Notes: generated by a model not told the origin, from the letters alone. DNA of 64,000 nucleotides from Branchiostoma lanceolatum (GCF_035083965.1 NC_089726.1:13397501-13461500), one strand, 5' to 3'; positions 1-15,400 are shown, numbered from the stretch's first letter. Numbers and translations: made by a program.

Positions 1-2487
1 TAGGGGGCGCTTCTAGAGTCCCGCAAGCTTTGGGAGAGCTGGAGATTACAAAAGCATTCTGCCTGAAGGCTGCTGCTGAGATGTAGACGAATCAAGTGTA
101 CAGGATCATTTATTTTGTCACGAATTGCAAAAGAAATAGGAGTCAAATTGATCCATCATTTACCAAAATGGATCTCCTTCAAATTTTTGTAACAAGAGCT
201 CATTAAAAATGAATTAATTAACAATGTTACAATGACAGCCTTTGACATAATAAAGTTGACCCTAAGGAAAGGGAGGAAATGTCGAAGTCTGCTGCTGGTT
301 AACTTTGAGGTAGAATCTTGTGGAAATAAACCCCTGATGTTCCTCCCATGTACATGTACATGATTTGTGGCTCTACCAGTGACCCTTAACCATGTGGTTA
401 ATGCTGTGCATGACCCAGTGCTGTGTGTACAGTGGAGGAGTGTTATGTTTTCTGGCAAGTAGACATTTTCTGGGTCAGGAGATGACAAAGTGGGTCTGAT
501 TTGTTCAACAGCTCTAATCAGGCAGGGCCTATTATAACTGTACCAATCAAATGGTTTTATGCAACTAAGGGTTGAATACTTTGCAGCAATTATCTTTGAT
601 GAAGCCTGCCTATTTGTAATAGGCATCTGAGTATCAAATCTGGCGTCAGACTAGAAAACATTGTGAACTGTAACATGGAAGACAAGCAATTGAAGCATAC
701 GATTTTTATGAGAAATGTTTCTTCCTAATACATATATGGGAAGACAATTAAAGGATCTGTTTTTAAAAGCAGTTAGCTTTGTATAGGCTGCCACGGGAAA
801 GCTCTATGTAGAATAATGTAATAGCTAAAAAAATGCAATGCCCCTTTGAAAATAAGTAACACTACAGGTATTAATCAATAAGAGAGGGGTGATGCAACTA
901 GAAGTGTGCGGGTCAACTGTTAAGGCTCTCCTTGCTCTACTTCAAGTCAGCAGCCTACTTCTCTCTGGTTAACACACAGTTTTCTCATAAACATTTCGAC
1001 CATGTATTCATAGATTTCATGGCAGTCCCAGTGAAAAACCTTACCATTTTTTCTGGCTTCTTATACCTACTGCTTTTCAAAAGGGTGCCACCTGAACAGT
1101 GATGATCACAATGATTTTAGCTTTGGTGGTCATTGATTAAAGGATTTATACTTAATAATTATGCCCCAAAATTTTATTTGTGCTTCCTGTTTCCAATAAC
1201 TTTTTTTTCAAATGAAAGTTGTTAAGGTACCCACAAACATATGGTACAAATAACATTTAATTATGGTGGTAATACCAAGGACATTATTCAGAGATAATGT
1301 CCTCTGTTATCCCAAGAATGGCCTCCATATTTTTAAGGATGTTGATATTCGATTCTGTTCTTGTTAGTCCACAAATAAGACCAGGTAGCCAGGGACGTAT
1401 TAGAGACGAGTCTTTCTCCTCCAGACAAATTTGGGAGGGAATGTTGTAGTGCTCAGCTGGGACCTGACCTAATCAGCTCAGCCCCAGGAATTGCTCATCC
1501 AGGCCCATTGTGTGTAATAGACAGATTGATGCTATGCTGGCCTATATAGCCACACAAAATGACCACCACAGGCTTTAATAAAGCTTTAAACCTTCCAGTT
1601 TCAAGACTGATTAATTATGGGTCCTTGGGGATCTGTAGTTTCATTAGTTTTTATGATGGGTCATTCCTAAATTTTTTCAATAAACTTACAGTGTAAAGTG
1701 TGGCAGAATTTCATATTCAAGATAGAGAAGGAGGTGCAAATGCAAGAAAATATAACAACATGATGTTGTGCCTAAATTTGAATACAGAACAATCAGGTAG
1801 GTAAACATTTCCAATTACATTTCTGCATGCTGGCTTTATGAATAAAAGGTCACTACTGCATTAAATATACAACAGATTTTGCCTGGACCCAGTCCAGGAG
1901 ATTGCTGGAAGGATGGATCATGGCATTCTTTCCACCCGTTACCATTTCATATTCCTTGTCTATTTAGTACTCCTCTTTCCTAATTGATGTTTTTTTGTAC
2001 TTTTAATTATGTGCATTTGTCATATATGTATGATTTAACCTCCATTTGTGCTCATTGCCTCTGCTGGACAAGATTTTGCAGTAGAATTGTTGATTAAAGG
2101 GAACCATTCAACCAATCAGTTGAATTGTTCAGGCCAAAGGACAGAAGGGATAAAATTTGCCCCGCTGGATGTGTCTCTCTTGATTACTAATTACAAGAGG
2201 AAATCCGTGGAACGAGCCGTCAGGCTCCCATCTTAATGAAATCAACACAGAATTTCCCAATGTTTGCCCCCCCAGTTTTGCCTAATTTGCCATAATGGAA
2301 TTCTGCAACCTGCCGGGTTTCCAGCTGAAAATAGATTTAGCTGCTCAATGAGAGGAAAGGTCCAGGTGAAATTGCCCTGGTCCAGGTAAAATGGCATGTG
2401 CCTGTTGTGATTTGCCGTAATGTGTATGATTTTTGTCCCATCTGTGTAAGTCCTTCTTGTCAGTAAATCCTCAACATACATGTATTG

Positions 2488-2624
2488 TAATCTCCAAGCA
2501 GATCTATAGGTTGCTAAGACCGTATCAAACTGGCAGAGGAGGTACGTTTTGCAACCGATTGCTATACAAGCTCCTTCTTCCAGTTGGATAGTCTTTGCAA
2601 TCCATTGGACCTGCTTGGAGACTA
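2488..2624. mobile_element. Palindromic MITE with 9-bp target duplication
   Basis: The ends are inverted copies starting TAATCTCCAAGCAGATC, and much of the 137-bp body is also palindromic. Perfect 9-bp direct repeats CATGTATTG flank it at 2479-2487 and 2625-2633. A 9-bp duplication is typical of Mutator-like transposons; the superfamily call is inference. The same terminal sequence recurs at 57070 and, altered, near 27368 and 34545. Confidence 0.8.
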
Positions 2625-5600
2625 CATGTATTGTACTATTTTTTTGACGGGGTCAACTATTTGTGCATATGTATTTGCCATATTTTTCCCCTTAAATTCA
2701 GTGAAATTAATTCTAATCATGATCCGTTCAGAAAGTTGACATTCAAGCAATATTCTGGTGATGACAGCCTATCAAACATGACAATTCCAAGCTGGCAGAT
2801 GTAGATGCAGTCAACCATCTTCAGAACATGATGTTTAACTGTGAAGCATTCAATGTTGTTAACAAGCAGGGTCACTCTCTGGATATTGATCTCGGCCAAA
2901 CTGGTACCTTTATTTTTAGACCTGAAAGGATTCTCAATATATACTGTCTAGCTTTTCATGATAATTTAATGTGTCAATCAGATGTACTACACTTTGTACT
3001 TGAGACAGGAATGAGGAGCATTTATCAAGTTTGGTAAGATGACTTCACAACTCTGGTAACAAAGAAATGTTACTTCACAATACTTCGTGTTGTGACTATG
3101 AGACATTGTTGCACCTTAGGAAGCCAAGAATAGAGTTACCAGATATAACATTTCAATGCTGATAAGTAACTCTTTATAGGAGACTAAAAAAATAAGAGAA
3201 AAATACCGCTCTCTCCAGTAACATTTTCCCATATTTCTCCCACTCCACAGCTTCATCAAATATTTCTTTTAATGTAACATCCGACAAACAGGATCTTTGA
3301 TTTTTCATCCCTTTACTAGTTTGTACCAGACTCCACGGGTAGATGGGATAGTGGGAATTGGCTACATACTAGACTGAATAATTTGCCAGAGTTGGTTTCT
3401 AATTGGTAACTTTCTGGCCATGCAGCTAACTCCTCTAGCAAATCATTCAGTCTATTTGGCCAATTTTGCCTCTATTCCAGGCAGCTACCAAGGAGTTAAG
3501 CCTTTACAACCATTTCTGTTCACTCCACTATCTTCTTGAATAAAAACAACTCTTCTGAAAAGAGGGACACTGTGCCTACTGTATAGAATATTCACACATC
3601 AAGGACTGGAGAAATACATGACTCACTAACATAATTAATGTTTGTGGGGATAACTAGGCACATCACTGGACTACAGTGTACTTTCAATTCCATTAACTTA
3701 ATGGATCTTAACTTTTCTAGACACAGTGAAATAATGCCAGGACACGTAGGTGTATTACAATCAGAATTTGTATCAAGAGGGTGACACAAGAGGCAACTGC
3801 ACACTTCCTACTATCATCTCTGTAATTGCTGACTCAGACTCTCCACAATGAAATGCAGGAAATCTCAAGTCACTTCTGATCAATTTACCACCATAACACA
3901 TCAATCAAGGAACAAAGATCATGTCTCAAGATGTCTGGTTTGATGAAAAGCTTAGTATATATGTCATTTTTGTAACTGGGTTGATGGAAGAAGTGATGTC
4001 ATTTTTAACAATGTGACTCTCAACTCGGTTGTTTGTTTATAACTTGTTCCAGTCATTGCCTGTATGTTATGCAGGAAGTGGGCTTAAAAAAGAAAGTTGT
4101 TTTTAAAAAAACAAAAACAAATTTGCAATGGGAAACAGCAAGCCTGTTTGGTAATCAAGAAAGTTGTTTGAGTCATAGAATGGTAAAGAGCTTCAGTAAA
4201 TAGATATCTCCTCACCAGTCACCAGTGGAGAGTTGTGTTATTCATAAGTGACTTCCATCATGTAGTCTGGGAAAGGCTGTGGCCATGAAGGGCAAAACAC
4301 ATGCCCATTATATAAGGTAATATAAATCAGGAATTCCTCTTCCATGAAATCCTTTTGCAGAACACTTAACATTCCTCTTTGCTGGCTGATTGGCTTTTTA
4401 CATTCCTCCAAATCATACTTCCTGCTTTGGTGCAACATAGAAAGGTTGGGAGTCTCACACATAAGCTTAGTGTCACTTATATCTACTGTTGTTTTCCTAA
4501 GATAACACCTGTTGTTCAACATCATATTCAGATACTGGAAATATCAGCTCTGTTGACGTCTTCTGCACAGCATGCACAGTTTCACAATCAATGGCACCAC
4601 AATTAGTTATAATCCTCAACCTGTAATGTACCTGCATGTCAATCTACTTGACTATGACTTTCTCCCCATGAAGGCATTCTGATAAGATTTACAATTATCT
4701 ATGACTGCCAAAGTGTAGGGCAAATTAACTGTATGTATGTAAAATTAACATGTATGTTTTCAAAGCACTTGTACCTGTCGTAGTGATGGTTGTGATGATG
4801 AATGACTAAAGCACCTTGTAGTAAGGGAGCTGAGTAACACTGCATTGAGCATCTTACAACAGGCTGCCCTATAGAAATGGTCTGGAATTTGGCAACAATG
4901 CAGCAAATCACTTTGAAATTGCAAGGCAGTTCATGCCATGCTATCTTTTTTAAGTACAATCGTCTGCACTTCTGGTCACAGATAAGACTTTCAAGTATTG
5001 AGTTTTCATGAGGCAGATTTCTCCGCAAACCATCATCCTGTCAAAAACTTCTCCTGTGCAAACACCACAAGTCTAAATGTTTTTTGCAGTATGTAAGTCA
5101 GTGCTTTAAGTCTCTTAAACTTTGAGCAAAAAATACAATTTAACCTGGGCAATGAAGAACTATAAAAGACAAGGTATAAACAACTTTATTGTAATTTGTA
5201 GAAAGTACATAGATGAACAATTAAAACATTCAAAACCAGTCTCTTGTCATCAAAATTGAATATCATCATAACTATCCACAGTACTAGATTTTTCTTTCCT
5301 TCTTTGACGTTAATACAGATCCATAATCAAACCAGTCATATCCATAGTTAGAGATTGATGAGCACTTAAATCCATGTGACAGGATATTTGAAAAATGCAC
5401 CACCTCTTTTACTGTCCAATCTTCTAGTTTTGGGGGAAACAGACTAAAATAAAGATGCATTCATATCTCCATAAAATCAATTTAATGTATATTTAGGAAT
5501 TTGAAAGGCAAAAACTATGAGCTCATGTTTGAATGGAAACAATAGGGCTGTCATGATAAAGGCTGTGGAACTCTGATACTGGTTCCTGCCTCATTCCTCC

Positions 5601-6407
5601 ATCCCCTCTTCTTTAATAATTCTATGTATCACATTTGCAAAGTCCTAGTGGGCTACTTCATGTACTAACATGTCTTCTTTCCAGTAGTGACCCTGGTGGT
5701 ATCTATACTTCATGATGTTTATTTTGCATTCATTGGCTTGAAAAAGGTTTCACTCAGTCTGAGTGTAGTGAAAACATTTTGTTATCATCTTCATCCTGGC
5801 ATCAACTCGCACAGATCTGTCACAATACATTATACCAACCCTGTGCATTTCCTTCTGATATGATATTTAGTAGGATAGCCTGACCAGACTGAAGGAAGTC
5901 TGACAGTGAAAATGTAGACTGACAAATCCTCCAGACAGCAAACCCACAAAAATTGTTCAGCCACTTACATACTATTAGGCATTGTCTATAAGACAGAGTC
6001 ATGTCACCCAACAGGCTTATCCTTTCTAGCATTATGTTTTTGCCTTGATCTCCTATTACATGTACATGCATAGGGGGGCAATTTTATTACGATGTATCAC
6101 TCCAAATTGAAAGCCTTGATGATTGAACATTTTGTATGCATGCCTTCACCTGCAACCTGTTCAATCATGTTAGATGGTCTGTGCATTTGATTGCACATAG
6201 ACAACTGTAGTATGTATGACAGCAGCCACACAGAGATCAGCAAAAACCTCACCAATCTCACTGGCTCAAGTGCCTCCCCACACCATGCAGGGATGTCACG
6301 TAATTCCTGTGCCTTCACTTATCAGATGGGTTGGGACAGAGGAGACCAATTTACTACGACAGTTAAGCTATAGTACCAAGCTGTTTTTCCATAAATTGGT
6401 TCTTTTT

Positions 6408-6441
6408 ACACACACACACACACACATACACACACACACTT
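6408..6441. repeat. (CA)n microsatellite
   Basis: Interrupted CA dinucleotide tract. A frame across it reads HTHTHTHI-type peptide, which is an artefact. Confidence 0.9.
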
Positions 6442-9375
6442 ACATACAATTGCAAAGGTTTCACACGCGCCAGTTCACAGCTGTTTTAAGACTTGTATTA
6501 CACGTACTACCAAAACGATATTCACAAATACAGAGAAATGTAAGGCATACGCCTGTAGTTTATATCCATCACATATCATGGCAGCTTGGAGCTCTTGTTA
6601 ACGAGACATTGAAATAAACTGGAATAAAACAAAACAGTTGATCAGCTTTTTTCATAGCTCACTGTTAGATGTTTTGATGTTCTGCACTGCTGTTACGCCG
6701 AAAAAGAAAGATGTCCTAAATCCCATGATGAAGGTACACAGAGGCCCATACTAAAGGGGCACCAGCCACAGAGATCTGTCTTGCCTTTCTCTCTCCTCAG
6801 AAAACATACTGGCTGCACAGGGTACAAAATAGAAGATTGCTGCTAGCTTTTTTTTTACAACCTACTCTGGATAACCTGTTTCTAAACCCATGGTAGTTTA
6901 GTTAGCAACTAGGGAGGTGTGCCGAGCTCTATATTATTCTGTTTTTGTCTTTCAAGTTAGATCAGGCTCTCTGATTTTTGGTGATTATACAAAAAACGTG
7001 ACCAACTAGTGAGCAAATTCAAAAGAATATTGAGGAACCAAATTTTAAACAGTTCGTATGGTCTTCAGAAATGTCCATTTCACACCCTGTTACATCATTA
7101 CAAACTGGGTTGTTGCTGACTCAAGCACCAGATTCATCACAGAGTTCCATGAAAATATTTTCCTATCAGCTTTCCTTATTCTATTACCCCTCTGTTTGTC
7201 CAGTATCTGTATATCAATGCATCGGTATGAATTATCTATCTGAAAAACAGCACATTACAAACCTCAGAGGTAGCCATCATTCTATTAACATCTTGAGGTA
7301 CAAACTGTCTGATTGGTTAAAAAATATATTCTTTCTCCACCTTGACCAATCATATATCTCCTTCAGTATCCATTGACGTATGGCATCATATTGCATTCAA
7401 TTGTCAGTATATGAAGATTATACATATATATGTCAGAGTTGTCTGTATCAAATATCTACACATAACGTTTAAACTATAGAAATGTCATTTGAAACAAACC
7501 ATAAAAGGTAAACATATAACCTTACTATATCTACCAAAGCTAAGCACATCTCTTAGAAGTTGTACATGAGCCATTGTTTTAACTACTATACTTCACAGGT
7601 ACTGGCACAAAGAACACTTGAAATCAGGTGTTTCTTACAAACCGAATGGTTCATCCACAGTAGCACACATACTATACTGACTATGCCTTATACTAGTATT
7701 TAACCGTCATGGCTGTCTTCATGACTCATCCACCAATATTTTCAATTCTTTCAACAGTATGGTAAAGTATTGTCAACACTTGTGTCATCCTTTTGGTATC
7801 ACAGTGTATCAACTAAGCCCTTCCATATTAGTACTGACAACATGGATGTGGTGATATCTAATTTTTGTTAACTTTGTGTGGGCCCTCTACTTTGGGGACA
7901 CTAGCCTCAAAAGTTGTGTCCATGTTTTGATTAAAAAGAAATCACAAATTAGTTGAGAAATCATCAGAAAGCCCTCAGGTTACGTGTCCAACTGGTTTGT
8001 CACCCCCACTGCTTATCACCGACCACAAAGAGACATGAATGTTTTTCTGGGCCATCCTCACAGCATACATATTACCATAATATGACCTTTTGTTCCTCTG
8101 ATGATCTTATTCAATCAACACACTTCCCTCTATCCCACACCTATGGGTTATGCCCCTTTCATTTCCGTCCTCTTTTTACTTGTGTGTCTGAGGTATCCTT
8201 CAACAATCACCACTCTAATGTATCAGTGTACCAGTAGAAATATAGTGCACTAAGGCACCTATAGAGTGATAATGGTTGAATACATAGCCCTCAGTGAGTA
8301 AGCTTTCATGGCACAGCCAGCCAGTTCTTCATGTTATAAAGAATTCTAGCCTGTGTTACTGATCACGGACCATTGGTACATCAGATTCTGTAAAACCATT
8401 AATAACAGAATACATGTACTACTAGTCTGAATAATTTGTATAAGACCACCTGACCACAACACTGTTTGTTTTGTTTCATTTGTGAGAGATCTTTCAGAAA
8501 AATAGGTACCTTACGGTACCAAACACATTCACAACTGTGACAGGACACAGAGGTAGGGGATATGGTATGGCAGCCAAAGGCAGTACTTAAAGGTGAAGAA
8601 GATGTAAGAATTCTGTAGGAACAAAATAAATTTTGTACTGCAAGCTACAGGGACTGTCGTGCTGGAATCACATTGCATTCTGTGTATTTTTTATCATTTA
8701 AAATCACGAGTTAAAGTTACATTTTTCATTAAACAATAGCCTATTTTACCTGTCACTGTACCACACAAAATAAGGAATGTAACCTCAAGAAACAATACGA
8801 ACAAGAGATACTATCAACAGATACACAGAAATAGCAGTAAGAGACTCTCCACTACAATAGAGTATCAACTACATATAGTATACTATATAACTATATCACC
8901 ATCCTGGTTCATTACAAATGAGCAATCACCTTTTATCATATTCAACAGTTCTCTCACACTTTCTCTACACTATTTTCATTACCATATCTTTTTTGACTGC
9001 ATACATCCCCCTACAACTTCTTTAAAAACTCCAAACTCTTCCTACTCAAGAGAGCAAACCATATAAGAGACAACATGTCTTGGCAGTGGATGCATTAATA
9101 CTGCTCCCGAGGAATGGGGATCACAAAGCCTTTGACAATTACAACCTTCCCTCCTACGTAGTAAGAACGTCCATTCCTCTCCTCCACCTTCATGTTTAAA
9201 GTTGGCTGCCAGTCAGTCTTCTTCCATGTATTGTCTGTGTTTTCTACAGCTCACAGTACAGTTCTAACCATCGGTCCTGTAGTCTGTTTTCTTTGTAGGA
9301 AAGTGGTGAAAAAGTAGCCGGAAGTGGTTATCATCCATCCAACATGTCTGTGGTAGCACCAGCTGACAGATCTCT

Positions 9376-9456
9376 TTACTCCGTCTCCTCACCCTCCGCT
9401 GACTCCTCCTCCTGAGTGGCTGCTGCTGCCTCCGCCCCCTCAGCTTCAGCCTCCTT
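9376..9456 (-). CDS. HMGA2-like: HMGA exon 5 (acidic tail and stop)
   Basis: 26 codons plus TAA, after acceptor TTTCAATATAG. It codes KEAEAEGAEAAAATQ followed by EEESAEGEETE. The acidic C-terminus is the hallmark of HMGA proteins, and the ESAE core resembles the end of HMGA2. Confidence 0.85.
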   Translation of the reverse strand, partial: KEAEAEGAEAAAATQEEESAEGEETE

Positions 9457-12400
9457 CTATATTGAAACACACAGATAGATGTTCTATCAGTATCCCTGTA
9501 ACTGTTCAGTGTGTTTAACCTTTCTGATTTGCAACATTTCGACAATACATGCAATTAAGCCTTTCTTTAAAGCTGAAAATACTTTTAATCATGATCTTTT
9601 CATGATCATTTCAAGCAAGCCGGCCAAGGTGACAGAGAAGACTTTCATTTTCACACAGTAGGTTGCAGTTGATCCGAAGCAAACACCGCAAAAGCCTTCA
9701 TGTGATTCTTAGAAAGAAATTGTTTGCATGTGGTAAGGCATTCCTCGCTAACATACAAGAATGTAATGTAATCAGCTCACCTTTGGTTGTGCTGCAGGCT
9801 GCAAGAGACACAAGAAAAGAACATCAATTTTTTAAAATAAGTTACAGCAAGCATGATATGATGCAATGATTTAAACAGAAATGTCTAAGAGAACATGTTG
9901 TGTATACTACACTGCATAGTCATCAATACCAAACAAATCATACTGCTTGCTGGCAGGTTTTACTCGTGTTGATGCATAATCTAATCAGATTTTAAATATG
10001 ACATGAGATCACAAACTCAATCACCTATGAAGACATGCAACACACGTAGCACCATGGATGGTTATCTTCATTTTCTGCTCATCCATAGGGAGTGATTGTT
10101 TTATACATTGCACAACTAGATTAAATCAAGGCATATATTTCATCCACCTATGGCAGGTACCTCTAGTTGATCTCAAATTATTTAAAATAAACTGTATCCT
10201 CCTCTTATATACTCTCAACCTCTACAACATATACAGACTTCCTATACCCATTCCCCTGATGTACAGGTTGAAGATCTCTATAACTCTCCCTATAACCTCC
10301 TTGAATGAGCCTTCACATTTACGTCATAGAAGGGGGGAAATCAGTCCAAGTAACTAATGTTAGAGTTAGAGAGACTGGATTATAACCTATGCAGCTAGAG
10401 AAGGTATACGGAAGAGTTCAGGAGATCCCTGAACATAGTCTCTAACTGAGACAAATAACCAAATGAAAGATTCCATATTGGTTCCTGTTTTTTCCTGGCT
10501 CAATTTGAAAAAAAGTTTGATTTCGATTGGCTTTCCCTTGTACCAGGATTCCTCAAAGTATCTTGCATTTGATTATACAAGAGAGCTTGGTTGTAATGCA
10601 TCCATATTTGTGCACCCATATTAATGTGCCCATTGCTTCCCCATGTATGTACCAGACCACTCATGATGGAGTAGCCATTAGCAGCAGACAAGTGTGGAGA
10701 GTCAATAGCAGTCTACTGCCAGTACAGGCGTGCAAGATACATACATCAGCAGCTTCACAAGAATAAGAAAAGGGCTCTCTTTTTGCAACAAAAATCAGAA
10801 TCGTATGCACTCAGCAGTATCCATGGAATGGTACTAAAATTGTAGTATCCTCATTTTCTGTACAGAATTGTAATTGTTCTCAGCAAAAGGTTTTCAACAT
10901 TAAAGTAGATTAACCTTTTCACACTCTCAAACACAGCAGAGTGAATTTGATTGCTTGATTGCAGACCTTGCGCTCCCATGTTACAGTCTATTTTTAAAGT
11001 GCAGCACATGTCAGGAGTTTGTCCACACCATTTGTCACTTCGACCTTGTTGGCAGGCTTATGTGGAGCTAAATTTTCTGTTTGATCCTTCAGCTTATGGA
11101 CTGACATTGTAACATAACGTTATCATCTGGAAAGAACTGGATTGATAAGTACTGTGTCTAATGTTATGATCTCTATAGTTTGAGAACACCTGTCATGTGG
11201 TAGTTGATTGAGCATGAACATGAACAGAGAATCCCTCCACTTTAGAAGATGATGATGAGACAATCTTTCTATAATATTCAAGAACCCCTTATTGTATGGT
11301 TTAATGAATGAAATTGTAATTCAGACCAAACTGCATGTTTACTCTGGACCCTATTTAGGCTACTGCAGGTGAATGCTGTTTGCATATTCCTCCCAGTTTA
11401 GTCCTTTGCAATGCTGACTGTATAGGACCCCTTTACAAGACATCAATTGTATACTCAGCACCAGAAGAAAATATTTGACAAGCTCATTACTATGAAGACA
11501 TGTTATTTACCAACTCTCAAAAAAACTAGTATTCACCTGTCATTTCAATATTCATATCAAAGCACATTTTGATATTTTTCTATTTTGATGATATACCAAA
11601 GTAAACAGGCTATGTTGTGATAACACTCTGACATTACAAATCTGACATTTACAGAAAACAGCATTTACAGTATATATGGGTATGACGTATCACAACAGTT
11701 TCTAGACATTTTCAGACCTTGATTCTGAAAAGAGAAGTGCCACATGTCCAGCAATATGTTATTTTGGTCAAGAAACGTTTGTGTTAACCGTACCATCGTG
11801 AGCTCGCCGCTATCTCTACGGTGCTAAGAGTGCTTCCACCCGCCCAGTTTAGACATGCCGGGGAACTTAGCGCTGGAAAATTTACCAGTCTATCATCAAT
11901 GCTCAAAATTGCCTGCTTGATAAGTCAATCAAGCTTTCAAAGCTTTCAATCCTTTTCTCCAAAACCCTTCTTACAACCATACCATTTTTCAAAAGAAAGG
12001 AATTTGAATGTCACAGACTCCAATGAATCTTTGTATATTTGACATTTAATTCCTTGTATTCTACAGACCGTAAAATTCCTATTTACGTACGCACCCCTCC
12101 TAACGTACGCACCCCTGATTTGGTTACGATTGCGGGCCTGACTCAGTGAGTTGAAACGTTCAGGAGAAAAACCCTCCTAACGTACGCACCCCCTCTCCAG
12201 TATTTCGGTGAATAGTTAAAGAGGTTGACATGAATGATCATCCTTCCGATGATGTTAACCAACTTAAAGGGTTACCAGTCTTCTCGCCAGGTTTTTTCAC
12301 AGCATCGGGGCATGCAGGGGCTCGGGGGCTGCCTGAAGCCCCCGACGGGGTCCAGGGGCAGAGCCCCGGTGGGGGGAAGCTCTTGCATTTTAGGCTATTG

Positions 12401-15400
12401 AGAAGGCTTTTTTTCAGTTTTGAGGGTACCGGTCATATTTATGATAATCGTGGCAGTCAATCAACTTCTCCACATGACCTTGACATACAATATTTCTAGT
12501 GAAAGACAACTTGAAACTCAGAAACAACAATATCAATAGTTTATTTAGCTACTCAACAATATCAATAGTCGATACCAGTTTTCCTTTTTTGGGCTGTGTC
12601 TGGCTGTCCTAAGTCGAAGCGCAACAATCGTCGCTGTCAGAAGTTCTCTTCGGTGCGAAATAGGAAACGATATTCCTGGTATACTACGCTTCAACGCAGG
12701 CATGTTTCCAGAAAAATCGCCGCCGAGGGAAGTCGGCGGCGAAAGTCCTAATACGAAAGTCCCTTGCCGCGGCATTTAAAGAACATTGGCCCGTCTAAGA
12801 AATCGCGTCACCCCCCTCCCCCAAATATATACGCCGCCAGCCCGTTCCAGGAAGCCAAACCGCTGTTCTGCGTCTTACAGATAACGTGGAACTTCCGTCT
12901 AATAAAAACTTTGTACAAGCATCGCTGTGGGAAAGTTCAGGGAACGTAACATCGCCATAGATCCAACTCGCGCGTTTTCCCACAAAGTTGCCGCTGATTT
13001 GACAGTCGGCAGCCTTTGATGACAGTCGCGACCATGGCGACGTCGGCGGCAGAAAGTCTACTAAAAGAAAAGCCGGCGGTTTGTGGGCGGTGCCACAAAT
13101 TTGCAGTATCCGAATAGACCCCTTTCCAAATACCGCGGCCATTTTGAATCCAGGGCGAGCGCACGTGGTTCGAGCGCGGGAAAAGTAAACACACGGTAAG
13201 ACCAAGCCAGCGGTAAGGCGTCCCCAATAGAAACCAGCGTTGAGTCATCTTCGGCGGCGAGATGTTCTCCTCCTCGGTGAAATCCATCGATACATTTGCA
13301 TGGCACAAGTAGATGATATTGTTGTGGACACTTGGACTCGATATCGGCCAGTAAAATTGTGAATTTCTGCTACTTTTCCACAGTTCCTGCCGGGATGTTG
13401 AACGCGCGCTACAGTGATAGAATGCTAAATATGTTTACAACGCGTGCTTGTAGTTTCCCTAATATTAATAGTAATAATGTTAGCTTAAGTCGAGAAAAAT
13501 CCCACAAAACATACACTTTTCGGGCTGGGATCCTTGTAGCTACTTATATAGAAATATACATAATTCTACCGGTTGTCACCGTAATTTTGGTCGATGCCAA
13601 CTTCGCCTGGGATAACGCGCGTTGAGAGAGGGTCGTGTGTTCTGTCTAGCCTTTCTTTCTTTTCTGTCTAACTTTTCTTTTCTTTCTTGTTACATCGCCC
13701 CGCATGGCGATATTTCCACTGAATGCAATGCCACAAAAAAAAGACGTGTAGGCTTGAGCTTAAGGTCATTTTTGTTTAGTCTCTACCAGACTAACCGCGC
13801 CGGCTACGGAGAGAACATTTGTCGGGGGACTTTGGCAATGGAGGGTTGCAATATTGGACCCCATCTCCATAGCCGACCCCCCTAATACATTTGACTCTAT
13901 TTGGCCAATTGCTACTATTTTCCCAGCAACCCGTGGAGACTGGTAGAGTCTAATTCTTGTTAGGAATTTAGCAGAATTATGCGGCTTCTTTTGACGAGTT
14001 TTCTGAAATATCAAAACCTAAAGAACGTGAGTGAAGATGGAGTTTTCACTTTGCGCCGTAATATCTTAATTTCCGTCGGATGATATTACAGAAACATGAA
14101 AATATAGGCTTGAGGGCTTTGCGAGTATAGAACTTTGACGGAACTTCGGTGGCTCCTTTGACTTTGACGATATTTTAGTGCCAAGATTAGTTTGATGAAG
14201 TTCGTGAGTGAAGCAGGGGGCGTGTTTTCTTTGTAGCGTTTCATTACATCACTTTTCGCGGAAATATTTTAGATTTCCACAGGATGAAACCCCACAAAAA
14301 AAGGAAAAATATCGGCCTGAGGTCCTTCAGTCCTCAAGTTAATATTATTCAACCTTTTTTGGGTTCCATCCGGTCAACAGATATCTGAAATATTGCCGCG
14401 CAAAATGATTTAAAGAAACGTCAGATACAGTGGAAAACACACCTTCACTCACGTACTTGTAGTCCTCAAGACTAAATTCTTGGAATCCAAAAAGATCGTC
14501 TAAAAGCCGCCGGAATGTTGCCAAATTTGTACCCAAAAGGACATTGAACTCAAGCCAATTTTTTTTTTGTGGGATTGCATTCAGCGGAAATGTCAGATAT
14601 TGCTGAGCGAAGTCGATGTAACGCTGCACAGAAAACACGACCCTCCCTCAAACTAACGTAATTTCAAGATGATGTTGGCATTGTCACGAGAACCAAAAGG
14701 CTCAAGAGTCATACCTAAACGTAGCTACAAGGATCCCAGCCCGAAAAGTGTATGTTTTGTGGGATTTTTCTCGACTTAAGCTAACATTATTAGGGAAACT
14801 ACAAGCACGCGGTGTAAACATATTTAGCATTCTATCACTGTAGCGCGCGTTCAACATCCCGGCAGGAACTGTGGAAAAGTAGCAGAAATTCACAATTTTA
14901 TTGGCCGATATCGAGTCCAAGTGTCCACAACAATATCATCTACTTGTGCCATGCAAATGTATCGATGGATTTCACCGAGGAGGAGAACATCTCGCCGCCG
15001 AAGATGACTCAACGCTGGTTTCTATTGGGGACGCCTTACCGCTGGCTTGGTCTTACCGTGTGTTTACTTTTCCCGCGCTCGAACCACGTGCGCTCGCCCT
15101 GGATTCAAAATGGCCGCGGTATTTGGAAAGGGGTCTATTGTCCAATCATGGCGAAGCTTATAAATAAGTTGAAACTTTATCTTCCTCTCTTTGTAAAAAT
15201 GAATTTTCTGTGCATTAATTCGCTGTTATGGGTGGGAAAATGACGTCACCTTGCTCTAGAAATTTGTCAGAAATACAGTTAAGAATTAATTCTATTCCCG
15301 CGCTGACAGAGAAAGGAATCTTTTACAAAGAACAGCTTCTGAGTTGGTCAACTGCACTGAACTGCGGACTGTTAACTTCCGAATAAGGAGATTCCCCGGG

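Larger units (their letters stand above)
1..9375. other. AT-rich flank without a supported gene
   Basis: I see no credible coding gene here. The open frames are short, lack recognisable domains and have no consistent splice partners. The stretch lies downstream of the HMGA stop codon on the minus strand, so its right-hand part (roughly 8.5-9.37 kb) probably holds the HMGA 3' untranslated region. I found no clear polyadenylation signal that fixes the end of the transcript. It contains one palindromic element at 2488-2624, a CA microsatellite near 6408-6441, and three matches to the let-7 seed on the HMGA transcript strand (about 304, 7267 and 8550). Confidence 0.6.

Noticed and set aside
12795-15243. 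Paired frames of 81-136 residues
   Set aside because: They occur as mirror copies in the two arms of an inverted repeat within a mobile element and show no protein domain.
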